Below, in pieces: positions 1 through 8,364 of a stretch of 64,000 nt of DNA (the stretch's first letter is position 1; every line of letters starts with the position of its first letter). The notes beneath the pieces were generated by a model. That model was given only the letters and a program-made list of their open reading frames with translations, made no database searches and was not told the DNA's origin. The position numbers and the translations under genes are program-made. This DNA is from Lysobacterales bacterium (GTDB taxonomy: Bacteria; Pseudomonadota; Gammaproteobacteria; Xanthomonadales; Marinicellaceae), in NCBI GenBank assembly GCA_020442635.1, contig JAGRJR010000001.1, positions 1-64,000 on the forward strand, in the 5' to 3' direction.

Positions 1-395
1 CCCATGCGACCGCGGTGATTTATTCATCAGATCAGGGGTTGGTGAAATGCTTTGAGGTTGAAGGTAAGGTGTATTGGACTGAGCCGGGTGATGAGGTGCG
101 GATTACGCTTGAGAATGGCAAGCCTTATACACTTGAGTTTAGGGTGTTTGAAGCGGAAGAATTTGGTTTTAAGATACCTTGTGGTTTTAGCAAACACATC
201 GCCAGGTTTGAAGGATTGCGCTGTGATCCAAAGCTTTTGGAACAGCTTGAGGAAATTGAGGGGATTTATGCAGCTGGGTATGAGAACAGCAAAATCATCT
301 ATCAATGCAAAAGCTGTCAGCAGAAGTGGTTGGTTCACCGTTTGTTTGATTCACAAAGTATCAATATGCATTATTGTTCGGTAGTGAATGAATAG
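1..395 (+). CDS. Hypothetical protein, 5' end outside window
   Basis: The reading frame is open to the left edge: codons before the GTG at position 15 read H-A-T-A-V with no stop, so the gene very probably begins upstream of the window. The visible part has about 130 residues. Near the C-terminus there is a CxxC pair (QCKSCQQKW) and one more Cys (HYC), which might hold a metal, but the pattern is too short to name a family. The rest is acidic and soluble, without a membrane segment. Only the frame and its stop at 393-395 are well supported; no function is assigned. Confidence 0.55.
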   Translation, partial: HATAVIYSSDQGLVKCFEVEGKVYWTEPGDEVRITLENGKPYTLEFRVFEAEEFGFKIPCGFSKHIARFEGLRCDPKLLEQLEEIEGIYAAGYENSKIIYQCKSCQQKWLVHRLFDSQSINMHYCSVVNE

Positions 396-504
396 AGTGG
401 TTTGGTCTGCCTGAGTCGAATAAACACATATAATCGGCTCAAAATATGAGCCGAATAGAACGTCTCAATCATCATCAGAATTAATCTTTGTTAAAATTTA
501 ATGT

Positions 505-1017
505 ATGGAACAGTCATTCTCTCACAAAGGCATCCATGCCAAATGTAAATTCGCTGATTCGAAGCTAGAGATTGTTGTTGATATTAAAGGCTGGCTAAGA
601 AAGAGGCATTATCAGTTGGCTTTTGATGCCAGTGATTTGCAGGCTTTGAGGACGGCTTTGTTGGTTTGTTTGGATGCCTCATCTTATCTGGCTCTGCCTG
701 ATCATTGGATTGTTAAGGTTGATAATTTTTCCTGGCGCATGTTTGGGTTTTTACGAACCCATCATTTTACCAAGCCTCCTGAATTTCCTTCTTTGGCTTA
801 TTCAGATGAAATCAGTTTGTTGGGGATGAGTCAAAGTAAGTCACGTCCACAAACGCAAATCACTGATGCGTTTATTGGTCAAAGAAAGGGTGAGCAATAC
901 TTGTTGTTGCGGGTTGGGCAGTATGTTACTCAGGGCATTGGGAATATGAGTGGCAGTAGGCCTGATACCGCGGTGATTCCTATGTTGTTATTAAGTGATT
1001 TGCTGAGAACGATTTGA
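505..1017 (+). CDS. Hypothetical protein, 170 aa
   Basis: Complete frame of 170 residues starting at ATG 505; an overlapping ATG at 501 is out of frame. I do not recognise the family. The protein looks soluble, with alternating hydrophobic strands (LEIVVDIKGW, YLLLRVGQYV) and no signal peptide or Cys cluster. It is followed by the terminator hairpin of the small minus-strand gene at 1075-1212, so the two genes converge. Codon use resembles the flanking core genes, which supports it being real. Confidence 0.6.
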   Translation: MEQSFSHKGIHAKCKFADSKLEIVVDIKGWLRKRHYQLAFDASDLQALRTALLVCLDASSYLALPDHWIVKVDNFSWRMFGFLRTHHFTKPPEFPSLAYSDEISLLGMSQSKSRPQTQITDAFIGQRKGEQYLLLRVGQYVTQGIGNMSGSRPDTAVIPMLLLSDLLRTI

Positions 1018-1041
1018 TTTGACTTGAATTGATCAAATTGC

Positions 1042-1069
1042 AAAAAAAAGGCCACTGTTTCTGTGGCCT
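1042..1069 (-). terminator. Rho-independent terminator, minus strand
   Basis: A 7-bp perfect stem (AGGCCAC / GTGGCCT) with a 7-nt loop is followed on the minus strand by eight Ts. It sits 6 bases after the stop of the small minus-strand gene at 1075-1212. The A-run on the plus-strand side also lets it act weakly for the gene ending at 1017. Confidence 0.8.
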
Positions 1070-1074
1070 AAAGT

Positions 1075-1212
1075 TTAGTATTGGATTTTAAAGAATTTGA
1101 GGATGCTTTCAATCCAGTGTCTTTTGACCTTTTGTGGCTGGTCAGATGGATAGGGTTTGAAAGGCTCTAAACTCTCTTCAATACTTATATTGGGGGAGGT
1201 TTTTATATTCAT
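1075..1212 (-). CDS. Small hypothetical protein, 45 aa
   Basis: Minus-strand frame of 45 codons plus stop, starting with MNIKTSPNIS and ending KFFKIQY. The start ATG is preceded by a GGTGA stretch at a workable distance, and the stop is followed within 6 bases by a strong terminator with a T8 tail on the same strand. That terminator is the main reason to believe the gene. The peptide is polar in its first half and ends in a basic-aromatic segment (KRHWIESILKFFKIQY) that could form an amphipathic helix. No family is recognised. It could instead be a non-coding transcript using the same terminator. Confidence 0.45.
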   Translation of the reverse strand: MNIKTSPNISIEESLEPFKPYPSDQPQKVKRHWIESILKFFKIQY

Positions 1213-1546
1213 AAATCACCATAATGGTTACTTACAACATCCCATTTTATGGATTAAATTAGAGTTAACCATCTAATTTATTTAAATATACTGTTTTGTT
1301 TGTTTTATTTTGAATTGGTAAATTGGAAAAGTGTTCACTGGCACACAAGGATGCAGTTGTGTCATGTGGCAGGATGTCATGTTGTACTTGTCTAACTGTT
1401 CAGTGTCTTTTGAGGTAAACATTCCAACTTTCTCAATGTGGAGGGTTCTTTGCTGTTCAAATTTTAAAAAACTGGTTTATGATTTTGGTTTTGCTCGGTG
1501 CTGGGTTTGAGTTGATTATTCTTTTGATTCATTGAATAATCAGCTC
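1213..1546. other. Gene-free stretch, 334 bp
   Basis: AT-rich DNA between the small minus-strand gene and the CoA-transferase. It must carry the divergent promoters for both, but I could not settle on a convincing -35/-10 pair. I see no repeat, tRNA or hairpin with a T-tract. Confidence 0.4.
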
Positions 1547-2791
1547 ATGTCAAAACAATCAAGCAAACTATCACCATCCCTGTTAGATGGTATCAAGGTT
1601 CTGGATCTCAGTCGTATTCTGGCTGGGCCTTGGGCAAGTCAGGCTTTAGCTGATTTTGGGGCAACGGTTTGGAAAATTGAGAAACCAGGGGGTGGCGATG
1701 ATACCCGACATTGGGGTCCGCCTTATTTGTCAAATGATGGCGATGAAACCACACTTTCGGCGTATTTTGTGGCAACCAATCGGGGTAAACATTCGTTATG
1801 TATCGACTTCACCAAGGAGCAGGGTCAGCGCTTGATCGCTGCGTTAGCTGCCAAGGCGGATATATTGATTGAAAATTATAAAGTGGGTGGTTTGCAGAAG
1901 TATGGTTTGGACTATGACAGTTTGTGTGCAATCAATCGAGGTTTAATTTATTGTTCCATCACGGGGTTTGGGCAAACCGGCCCCAAAGCCCATGAAGCGG
2001 GTTATGATGCCATGATTCAGGCCAGTGGTGGTTTGATGAGTGTCACTGGAGAGTCCGAAGCTACGGGTGGCAAGGCGCAAAAAGTGGGTGTGGCCGTGAC
2101 TGACTTAATGACCGGCATGTATGCCACCACAGGCATTCTGGCGGCATTGAATTACCGCCAAGCGACTGGCGATGGGCAACACATTGATTTGTCTTTATTG
2201 GATACTCAAATCGCTATGCTGGCCAATCAGGGTATGAATTACCTGGTCAGTGGTCACATTCCTCAGCGCCATGGCAATGGTCATCCCAATATCGTTCCCT
2301 ATCAATCGTTTAGCTGTGATGATGGCGAGCTGCTTTTGGCGGTAGGTAACGATGCGCAATTTAGCAAGGCCTGTCAGGTTTTGGGACTTGATGCATTGGT
2401 TAATGATGAACGGTTCAAAACCAACAGCAGTCGAGTTAAACATCGCAATCGTTTAATTCCCAAGTTGGCAAAAGCTTTTTTATCGGCAAGTGTTCAGCAT
2501 TGGCTAAGGCTGTTAAAGCAGGCTGGTGTTCCTTGTGGTCCGGTGAATAACATTGAGCAAGCTTTGAATGAGCCTCAGGTTAAGCAGCGGAATATGGTTT
2601 TTGAAATGGTTGCTGAAAATAGTCAAAAGATTCCACAAATAGCCAATCCGCTCAAATTTTCAAATGTGGATTTGTCTTATCAATTACCACCACCGGTGTT
2701 AGGAGGTTCTACCCAAGTTGTGTTATCAGATGAGCTTGGATTGTCAGAGGCTGAAATCGCAGCATTGAAGATTCAAGGTGTGATTACTTAG
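1547..2791 (+). CDS. CaiB/BaiF family CoA-transferase (family III)
   Basis: Predicted to move CoA between organic acids (the formyl-CoA transferase / carnitine CoA-transferase reaction type); the substrate cannot be told from sequence. The N-terminus has the family pattern LDGIKVLDLSRILAGPWASQ followed by LADFGATVWKIEKPGGGDDTR. The segment ITGFGQTGP..AGYDAMIQA carries the Asp expected to form the mixed anhydride with the acyl group. Length (414 aa) is normal. An in-frame TTG at 1532 lies 15 bases upstream, but ATG 1547 (MSKQSSKL) is preferred because it places the conserved domain at the usual distance. The gene is monocistronic; nearby genes give no clue to the pathway. Confidence 0.9.
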   Translation: MSKQSSKLSPSLLDGIKVLDLSRILAGPWASQALADFGATVWKIEKPGGGDDTRHWGPPYLSNDGDETTLSAYFVATNRGKHSLCIDFTKEQGQRLIAALAAKADILIENYKVGGLQKYGLDYDSLCAINRGLIYCSITGFGQTGPKAHEAGYDAMIQASGGLMSVTGESEATGGKAQKVGVAVTDLMTGMYATTGILAALNYRQATGDGQHIDLSLLDTQIAMLANQGMNYLVSGHIPQRHGNGHPNIVPYQSFSCDDGELLLAVGNDAQFSKACQVLGLDALVNDERFKTNSSRVKHRNRLIPKLAKAFLSASVQHWLRLLKQAGVPCGPVNNIEQALNEPQVKQRNMVFEMVAENSQKIPQIANPLKFSNVDLSYQLPPPVLGGSTQVVLSDELGLSEAEIAALKIQGVIT

Positions 2792-2957
2792 ACAACCAAC
2801 GACTAAGGTAGTCGGCTTTGGCCAACATCGAGTGATTTTATAGTAAGGTGGACTGAATTCCACTACCCAGCTTGTGTCGTTTGATAGTGGACTGAAGTTC
2901 ATTAACCGAAGTAGAGAACTTGTCCTGAGAAAGGAGGTAATTTTCAAGTCGCAATAG

Positions 2958-2980
2958 CACCCTTGAAAGTATCAAGGGTG
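2958..2980. other. Hairpin between two genes
   Basis: Perfect 9-bp inverted repeat CACCCTTGA / TCAAGGGTG with a 5-nt loop. It lies between the plus-strand CoA-transferase and the minus-strand AraC gene, so it probably helps end transcription from one or both sides, although no clean T-run follows. Confidence 0.45.
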
Positions 2981-3046
2981 TTACTTAGTTAGTCCTGATA
3001 AAGTCCATTCAGGCCTTTTTCAGGTTCGACTATTTATGCCAACGTA

Positions 3047-3925
3047 TTATTTCAATGGCAGATAAATATCTGTAACCAAATCGTGCTCAGCCACTTCTGG
3101 GAACAGGTTCTTGTAGTGAAAAAAGCAGGGAAAATCCATGGGTTCTTCATTATTCTCTACTAACCATTGTGAATACAAGTACCTGATTTTATCATCCATC
3201 AATTCATACGGGCCGTGGTGCGTGATGCGAACACAGCGACAAGATGGGATCGTCTTGTTGATCACACCCTGCGGGTTATCACCTACGGGTTTCAAAGTGG
3301 AACAACATACATCAAAGCGAAACTCTTCCGCTGGTACTGATGCTGGGTCACAATAGACCAGGCCAAAGGTTTGTGTTTGAGTAATGGGTGCAACATCTGA
3401 TGCTTTGCGCCATTCGATGAAGCTGGCAACGGTGTGGTTCAATGCATCGGGGCTGCCGTGATGCTCCAAAACAGCAATGGCTGTTTCGGGAAATTCGCAT
3501 ACGGTTGTTTCTATCATTTTCATGTCTTCCTTATTTGTTTTAAGTTTAAAATTCATTGACTCGGGCCACGCAGGTGTTTTTCTGAACTGGCTTGGTGTCA
3601 ACTTGTAATGTTTTTTGAAAGCCCGGGAAAAAGCTTCGTGACTTTCAAAATGTGCATCCAGAGCAATGTCAATAATGCTGATTTCTGGATAAAACGCCAA
3701 TTGATAGGCCGATTTCTTCAAACGCAGTAACGACACGAAACGTTGTACGTTACATCCCACCTGAGCCTGAAACAAACGATGAAAATGATATTTGGAATAA
3801 CAGGCGACTTCACTTAAATGCTCCAGATTCAAACCTTTGGGGTTTGGATTGGATAATTCCGCATATATGTGTGCAATCACCCGGTTAATCGGTTTTGAAT
3901 AGGGCAATTGTGGTTCAATTTTCAT
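3047..3925 (-). CDS. AraC-family regulator with GyrI-like effector domain
   Basis: DNA-binding transcription factor. Residues about 10-110 form the double helix-turn-helix of the AraC family (LSEVACYSKYHFHRLF, then IIDIALDAHFESHEAFSRAFKKHY and LTPSQFRK). Residues about 135-290 are a GyrI-like/AraC effector-binding domain (FPETAIAVLEHHGS, CRCVRITHHGPYELM), which typically binds small amphipathic compounds, as in Rob or SbmC. The frame is open upstream to 3967, but those codons lie inside the MITE at 3941-4166; the internal ATG at 3925 (MKIEPQLPYSK) with an AGG upstream is the likelier start. The element lies directly upstream and probably supplies or disrupts the promoter. Confidence 0.88.
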   Translation of the reverse strand: MKIEPQLPYSKPINRVIAHIYAELSNPNPKGLNLEHLSEVACYSKYHFHRLFQAQVGCNVQRFVSLLRLKKSAYQLAFYPEISIIDIALDAHFESHEAFSRAFKKHYKLTPSQFRKTPAWPESMNFKLKTNKEDMKMIETTVCEFPETAIAVLEHHGSPDALNHTVASFIEWRKASDVAPITQTQTFGLVYCDPASVPAEEFRFDVCCSTLKPVGDNPQGVINKTIPSCRCVRITHHGPYELMDDKIRYLYSQWLVENNEEPMDFPCFFHYKNLFPEVAEHDLVTDIYLPLK

Positions 3926-3940
3926 AAAGAATACCTGTTT

Positions 3941-4166
3941 GAGACCTCTGCATAAATCGTGAATCAAGTAAAAAAAGTCTAAAAGCCTAAATTTCGGGGT
4001 CAGAAAGCTGAGCGATAGTACACGGCCTTAACGGTTTTTATTCTTTATCTTCTTGCTAATCGCAAACCGCTAAAGAAACAAACCTGGCCTATTACTTACG
4101 CTTCCTTCCTTGAACTTTAGGTTTTGAGTTCTTTTTTACATTGACTCAGACTGATGCAGAGGTCTC
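3941..4166. mobile_element. MITE-like element, copy 1 (226 bp)
   Basis: Non-coding element bounded by a perfect 13-bp terminal inverted repeat, GAGACCTCTGCAT and its complement. The ends extend as a long imperfect palindrome with matched spacing: 14 bases, then GTAAAAAA, then about 10 bases, then CCTAAA, on both arms. The core has further inverted pieces (CGGTTT / AAACCG, GGCC / GGCC). A second, decayed copy lies at 17755-17976. No transposase is present, so mobilisation would be in trans. The GAGACC ends recall IS5-group insertion sequences, from memory only. I see no clear target duplication. Confidence 0.8.
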
Positions 4167-4439
4167 TGTTCAAAATATCAAATAAACAGTGACAAGAACG
4201 TGATCTTATCACGCCTCAATCAACGTGGTTCCATGATAATAAGCTTGTAGAGTCGATACTTGACCGAAATTGCTGGATGTTTCATAAGGTCTCTATGGGA
4301 GTAAGGGCACTTCTGCTGCAGAGCTTGTGGCTAATACTTTGGACAGTTGTTGATTGGTCGACTATTTTTCCAGCCAATTTCAATAGCCACAAGCGCAAGT
4401 GAGTTTATAATTCATACTTTCTCAAAAAAGGATTCAAAT
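4167..4439. other. Intergenic stretch between MITE and lipoprotein gene
   Basis: Holds a short perfect hairpin, CGTGAT-CTT-ATCACG, at 4199-4213 and then AT-rich DNA leading to the lipoprotein gene. The frame of that gene is open back to 4347, but those codons do not resemble a signal sequence. Nothing else is recognisable. Confidence 0.35.
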
Positions 4440-6575
4440 ATGTTTTTCAGGTTAAAAAGTGGACTGATGTTGGTGGTTTTGATGATGGTCTTTACTGCTG
4501 GTTGCAGTGATAAGCCAAAGGTGACCGCCTTGCGCGAGGCGGTTAATTTTGTAGTTGATAAGAGCAATACAGCTTGGCTCAGGGATTATTTGCCTGATGA
4601 AACAGTTGCCTATTTTAATATGCCGACTCCTTGGAACTATTTATTTGATGCTAAAGCCGATGCATTACATCCGGTACAGTCATTGGCTGAACATCGGGCT
4701 ATCATTGCCAATATCAAGCAAGCTACCAAGGATAATTATTTCCAGTATATTCCAGCCCAATATAACGATGTGGTGACTTTATTTTTTGATCATGTAAAAA
4801 CTTCGGTAGAAGTGGCAGTAATCAATCATTCTCCATCTGCTTTGATGCCTACAGTTGCTGTTGGTACGCGTTTACAGGGTTTAACTGCTGATGAGTTACA
4901 GGATAAATTATCCAAGCTGTTTCAATCTACGATGCCTGGCGCTGAGTTACAAGCAACAGCGCAAGCCGCTCAATGGAAAGTACAAACGGGTCAATTTCCA
5001 ACCTGGGTACAATACGAGGAGGCTTCTGGTCGATTGTTGATTTATGGTGGCATGGGGGTCAATGAAAAGAAACTGGCTGCATTATGGGATGCTCCCAAAA
5101 AAGACCAATTGACTCAAATCAAGGCTTTGGAACAGACCTCTGATCCCAGTGGTTTGAATATGAAGGCTTGGTTAGCGACTGGAAAAATTTATCAACTTGG
5201 GGGGGCATTTGTGCCTCCAGAGCAAAAATCGGTAATTGCCGAACTGGGTTTGGATCAAGCCGAGTATTTCTGGCTGGGATTTGAATCAGCCAAAGGTCAA
5301 TCAGCATTGGCTGCGCATGTGTTAATGCCGGATGTTGGTTGGCGGTTGGCTTTACCTAAGGTGCTTAACTGGTTTGATGTTGAAATGGCAAGTCAGCCAC
5401 GTTCTGTGGTGCAATTGAGTTTACCTACGGCAGAACAGGTTCAGCAAGCGATTGATGAATTCAAGATAAGGGAAAAAATAACGGTTGTGGATAAACCGGA
5501 TTATCAATTTATTAAAGAGTTTAAAGATCGTTTTGGTTTTGAGCCACTGGATTTACTCAGGGCTTATCATCAGCAGTTTTATTGGGTGAAAGATGATGCT
5601 GGCTCATGGTATGCGATGAAAGTGAAAGACCGCGCTTTGCACGAGCAGATGAGTGCCAAATTCTATGAGTTTTTAGAAGTTCAGCCTGAACAGAAAGAAC
5701 TGGCAGGGCAAGCAATCTGGCAAGCACATTTTTCACTCTATCAAAAATTGTTTGAATCCTCAGAAAATCAACCGGCCGAGGCTCGCAAAATCAGTCTGTT
5801 TCTTAACATGTTCCGAGATCATGTTTACTGGTATGAGGATGGCGATGTGATTTACATGAGTGCAGTGCCTCAGGTATTGGCGCAAAAACAAGCGGTCAAA
5901 AATACCGTGAAGTTGTCAGATTGGCTGGCCAGTAATCAAGGTGTGGATTGGCGATCAGCGATTTTTGCTTTTGGTAGGGATGTCAAACATATGCCACAGG
6001 ATTTGTATCATTTTTACTTGTTGATGTTACAAAGTTTCGGCGATCTGGCACAAGTTGAAGTGGATTTGTTCAGTTTACCTACAGCCAGTGAACTGAAGTT
6101 ACCAGAAAGTGGTCGATTTCATTTAACAGTTTCATCAGATACAGACAAAGTTAGTTTTCGTTTTGCCTATGAGTATTCGGCAATAGAAGGGTTGTTATCC
6201 TCTGAGGGTAGTTTTGCTTCTTTAACCTTTTTAGCCATCATTACGGCTTATGCCATTCCAGCTTACAAAGATTACACCATCCGTGCAAAAATTGGTGAAC
6301 AAATGGCTATGGCTGCCGCCTACAAAATGGCTATCTCAGAACATTGGATGGTTAACGGTTCATTAGAGGGTTTGGTCGATGGTTTAAATATGGATTATGA
6401 GCATATTTATGTGTTGGAAGACTCCGGTATAATTGTAATTAACCTGGATGAAGTGGATTCATTGTTTGATTCTCTGGATGAAATTTATCTAGAGCCGGTT
6501 TTCCAGGAGGGTTATGTAGAGTGGCAATGCAGCAGTAATATTGATGATCGTTATTTACCAGCAGTTTGTCGCTGA
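4440..6575 (+). CDS. Lipoprotein with type IV pilin-like C-terminal domain
   Basis: About 711 residues. The start at ATG 4440 is chosen because AAGGA stands just upstream and it gives a proper lipoprotein signal: MFFRLKSG, a hydrophobic run, then the lipobox FTAGC. Residues about 20-590 are an unrecognised, mostly soluble periplasmic region. Residues about 595-711 resemble a mature type IV pilin: AIITAYAIPAYKDYTIRAK, then GEQMAMAAAYK, ending in WQCSSNIDDRYLPAVCR, the disulfide-loop ending of xanthomonad and pseudomonad pilins. The FTLIE prepilin peptidase site is missing, so it cannot be processed as a pilin. No pilus genes are nearby. Role unknown; see findings. Confidence 0.75.
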   Translation: MFFRLKSGLMLVVLMMVFTAGCSDKPKVTALREAVNFVVDKSNTAWLRDYLPDETVAYFNMPTPWNYLFDAKADALHPVQSLAEHRAIIANIKQATKDNYFQYIPAQYNDVVTLFFDHVKTSVEVAVINHSPSALMPTVAVGTRLQGLTADELQDKLSKLFQSTMPGAELQATAQAAQWKVQTGQFPTWVQYEEASGRLLIYGGMGVNEKKLAALWDAPKKDQLTQIKALEQTSDPSGLNMKAWLATGKIYQLGGAFVPPEQKSVIAELGLDQAEYFWLGFESAKGQSALAAHVLMPDVGWRLALPKVLNWFDVEMASQPRSVVQLSLPTAEQVQQAIDEFKIREKITVVDKPDYQFIKEFKDRFGFEPLDLLRAYHQQFYWVKDDAGSWYAMKVKDRALHEQMSAKFYEFLEVQPEQKELAGQAIWQAHFSLYQKLFESSENQPAEARKISLFLNMFRDHVYWYEDGDVIYMSAVPQVLAQKQAVKNTVKLSDWLASNQGVDWRSAIFAFGRDVKHMPQDLYHFYLLMLQSFGDLAQVEVDLFSLPTASELKLPESGRFHLTVSSDTDKVSFRFAYEYSAIEGLLSSEGSFASLTFLAIITAYAIPAYKDYTIRAKIGEQMAMAAAYKMAISEHWMVNGSLEGLVDGLNMDYEHIYVLEDSGIIVINLDEVDSLFDSLDEIYLEPVFQEGYVEWQCSSNIDDRYLPAVCR

Positions 6576-6599
6576 TAGCAGTGGTTTTTTATATAAAAG

Positions 6600-6632
6600 A
6601 AGTCAATGGCTTTTTGTCATTGGCTTTTTTTT
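6600..6632 (+). terminator. Rho-independent terminator after the pilin-fusion gene
   Basis: An 8-bp stem AGTCAATG / CATTGGCT (one G-U pair) with a 9-nt loop, followed by a run of eight Ts, 25 bases after the stop at 6575. Confidence 0.75.
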
Positions 6633-6722
6633 GATAAAGTGAAATTAACGCGACTGAATAAGATGTTGTTGTTAATCAGAGATTAATTAGGTAAAGGGAA
6701 GTAACATTCACCTTAGATAATA

Positions 6723-6809
6723 TGGTGCCGAGGGGGAGAATCGAACTCCCACTCCCGCAAGGGAACCGGATTTTGAATCCGGCGCGTCTACCAATTCCGC
6801 CACCCCGGC
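6723..6809 (-). tRNA. tRNA-Leu (anticodon CAA)
   Basis: Class II tRNA of 87 nt with encoded CCA. On the minus strand it starts GCCGGGG, pairing with CCTCGGC before the discriminator A. The D-arm reads GGTAGACGC, the anticodon stem is CCGGA/TCCGG around the loop TTCAAAA (anticodon CAA, reading UUG), a long variable arm follows, and the T-loop is GTTCGATTC. All arms pair, so it should be functional. No integrated element is attached to it. Confidence 0.97.
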
Positions 6810-6821
6810 ACAGGGTTGACA

Positions 6822-6849
6822 AGTATATAAGATTTTAATCTTATCGCAA
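6822..6849 (-). promoter_or_regulatory. Promoter of tRNA-Leu
   Basis: On the minus strand TTGCGA (-35), a 16-bp spacer and TATACT (-10) stand 12 bases before the mature tRNA 5' end. The spacer itself is a near-perfect palindrome (TAAGAT-TTTA-ATCTTA). Confidence 0.65.
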
Positions 6850-6935
6850 GTTATTTTTTTCGATTTGTTGAATAAATATTTGAATTTCGGTTATTTGTCC
6901 ACAGTTTATATTTATAACAATCAAGGAGTAAATAT

Positions 6936-7247
6936 ATGCAAATACAAGTCAATTCAGACCATCATGTTAAGGGTGGTGAGGGGTTACAACAATATGTAGA
7001 AAACCTGATGAATGTTTCTTTGAATAATTTTAAGGATCAGGTTACGCGAGTCGAGGTTTTTCTCGCTGATGAAAACAGCCACAAAGGTGGTGATGATGAT
7101 TTGCGTTGTACCATAGAAGCCAGAATTCGAGGTTTAAATCCCCTGGCAGTTACTCATCATGCGGAAAATATTCATGCTGCGATTGATGGAGCTACTGACC
7201 GTATCGTACGCTCTGTTCGCAAAACGGTGGAAAAAAGAAGAGACTGA
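6936..7247 (+). CDS. hpf: Ribosome hibernation promoting factor (HPF/RaiA family)
   Basis: Short-form HPF of 103 residues that binds the 30S decoding region and promotes inactive 100S or hibernating 70S ribosomes in stationary phase. The single domain has the family order: MQIQVNSDHHV, VTRVEVFLADEN, the CTIEARIRGLNPLAVTHHAE strand-helix region, and the helix HAAIDGATDRIVRSVRKTVEKRR. It lacks the C-terminal extension of long HPF. The AAGGAG upstream fits the ATG start. It is not in the usual rpoN neighbourhood. It converges with dps across a bidirectional terminator; both products belong to stationary-phase physiology. Confidence 0.92.
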   Translation: MQIQVNSDHHVKGGEGLQQYVENLMNVSLNNFKDQVTRVEVFLADENSHKGGDDDLRCTIEARIRGLNPLAVTHHAENIHAAIDGATDRIVRSVRKTVEKRRD

Positions 7248-7275
7248 GTTTGTTTGTAGAAAGCTAGGTTAACAA

Positions 7276-7307
7276 AAAACCAGCTTTTGGAGCTGGTTTT
7301 TTATTTT
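7276..7307. terminator. Bidirectional terminator between hpf and dps
   Basis: Perfect 10-bp stem AAAACCAGCT / AGCTGGTTTT with a 5-nt loop, flanked by A and T runs on both sides. It serves the convergent genes hpf (plus) and dps (minus). Confidence 0.88.
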
Positions 7308-7322
7308 GATGTATTTTGGGGT

Positions 7323-7790
7323 TTAGCCCAGTAAAGAGCGCAGCATCCAGGCGTTTTTCTCATGGAAGTCCATTCTTTGTGTCAGTAAATCTGCACTGAC
7401 ATCATCTGTTTCGATGGCTTCACCTTGTAGCAACTCACGAGCATGCCGAATGATGACTTCATGTGAGTCCAGTAAATTGCGTAACATCTGTTCTGCATCA
7501 GGAACTTCGGTTTCTTCCTTGATTTCGGTTAATGCAGCAAAGGCTTGGTATGAGCCTGGAGCAAACTCACCCAAAGCCCTGATGCGCTCAGCAATGATGT
7601 CAACAGCAAGGGCCAATTCGGTATATTGTTGCTCGAATAGAGTATGTAACGAAGTGAACATTGGACCAGTTACGTTCCAATGGTAGTTATGTGTTTTCAA
7701 ATACAGTGTGTAAGTATCTGCCAATAAACGGCTTAAGCCGTTAACAATAGTGGTTCTGTTGCCACTGTCGATTCCAATGTTGATGCTCAT
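7323..7790 (-). CDS. dps: Dps family DNA-protecting ferritin
   Basis: A 155-residue four-helix ferritin-like protein expected to form a dodecamer that oxidises and stores Fe(II) and protects DNA. The intersubunit ferroxidase residues are visible: THNYHWNVTGPMF gives the His, and the helix ending in LAVDIIAERIRALGEFAPGS gives the Asp/Glu ligands. The C-terminus RMDFHEKNAWMLRSLLG is typical. The N-terminus is short and not lysine-rich, so non-specific DNA binding may be weak. Length and motifs match the family throughout. Confidence 0.94.
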   Translation of the reverse strand: MSINIGIDSGNRTTIVNGLSRLLADTYTLYLKTHNYHWNVTGPMFTSLHTLFEQQYTELALAVDIIAERIRALGEFAPGSYQAFAALTEIKEETEVPDAEQMLRNLLDSHEVIIRHARELLQGEAIETDDVSADLLTQRMDFHEKNAWMLRSLLG

Positions 7791-7927
7791 AATAACTCAA
7801 ATATTTTAGGAGAGTTCTTATCATAAAAGTTAATGATCAACATGTAAAATGGAATGATTCTATCAAAACAATCGATAATATGAAACGTTTAGATTAGAGC
7901 TCCTAGATCATTTTTTTATATGTTTTT

Positions 7928-8353
7928 TTACTGTAAATGTGTGAGTTGATTGGCTAAAAATACTTTAATCACATATTCGGTATGTAGCTGTTCGTCTTCC
8001 GATGTTTGAACGGATATGGCTTTACCGTTTACGGCGAAGACTTGATTTAAAAAAAATTGCTCAATAGTTGTGTTAAATTGTTTGGTGTAGTATTGAACCA
8101 TGAAAGGGGCCAATTCGATGATGATGTTCTCTGGGTCTTTGATGTCTTTTTTGGTGTGCAAACGGGTGTTAAAACCTGATTGGCTGATTGCTAAAATTTT
8201 TAATTCAAATGGGCCTTGAACTGGATTTCCAGGTTCCGCTTTCAATGCTTTTACCACATCTGTATTGGTTTTGAACTTAACTTTGTTTGTCTCGGCCGAA
8301 GCTATTTGTAGGGTATTAAAAAATAAAATAAAGCACAAAATATATTTAATCAT
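7928..8353 (-). CDS. Hypothetical exported protein, 141 aa
   Basis: Begins with a signal peptide (MIKYILCFILFFNTLQIASA, cleavage after ASA). The mature part, about 120 residues, has no Cys and no recognised family. It begins 11 bases after the FGE-domain gene stop on the same strand, so it is the third gene of the nucleotidase-FGE operon. That context suggests a periplasmic partner of those proteins, but nothing more specific can be said. Confidence 0.65.
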   Translation of the reverse strand: MIKYILCFILFFNTLQIASAETNKVKFKTNTDVVKALKAEPGNPVQGPFELKILAISQSGFNTRLHTKKDIKDPENIIIELAPFMVQYYTKQFNTTIEQFFLNQVFAVNGKAISVQTSEDEQLHTEYVIKVFLANQLTHLQ

Positions 8354-8364
8354 CGTTTTCTTCT

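Noticed and set aside
3926..3967. Extended N-terminus of the AraC regulator
   Set aside because: Those codons lie within the MITE; the internal ATG at 3925 gives the usual AraC N-terminus.
6723..6809. tRNA-Leu as an integration site for a mobile element
   Set aside because: The tRNA is flanked by ordinary core genes with no duplicated 3' end and no integrase.
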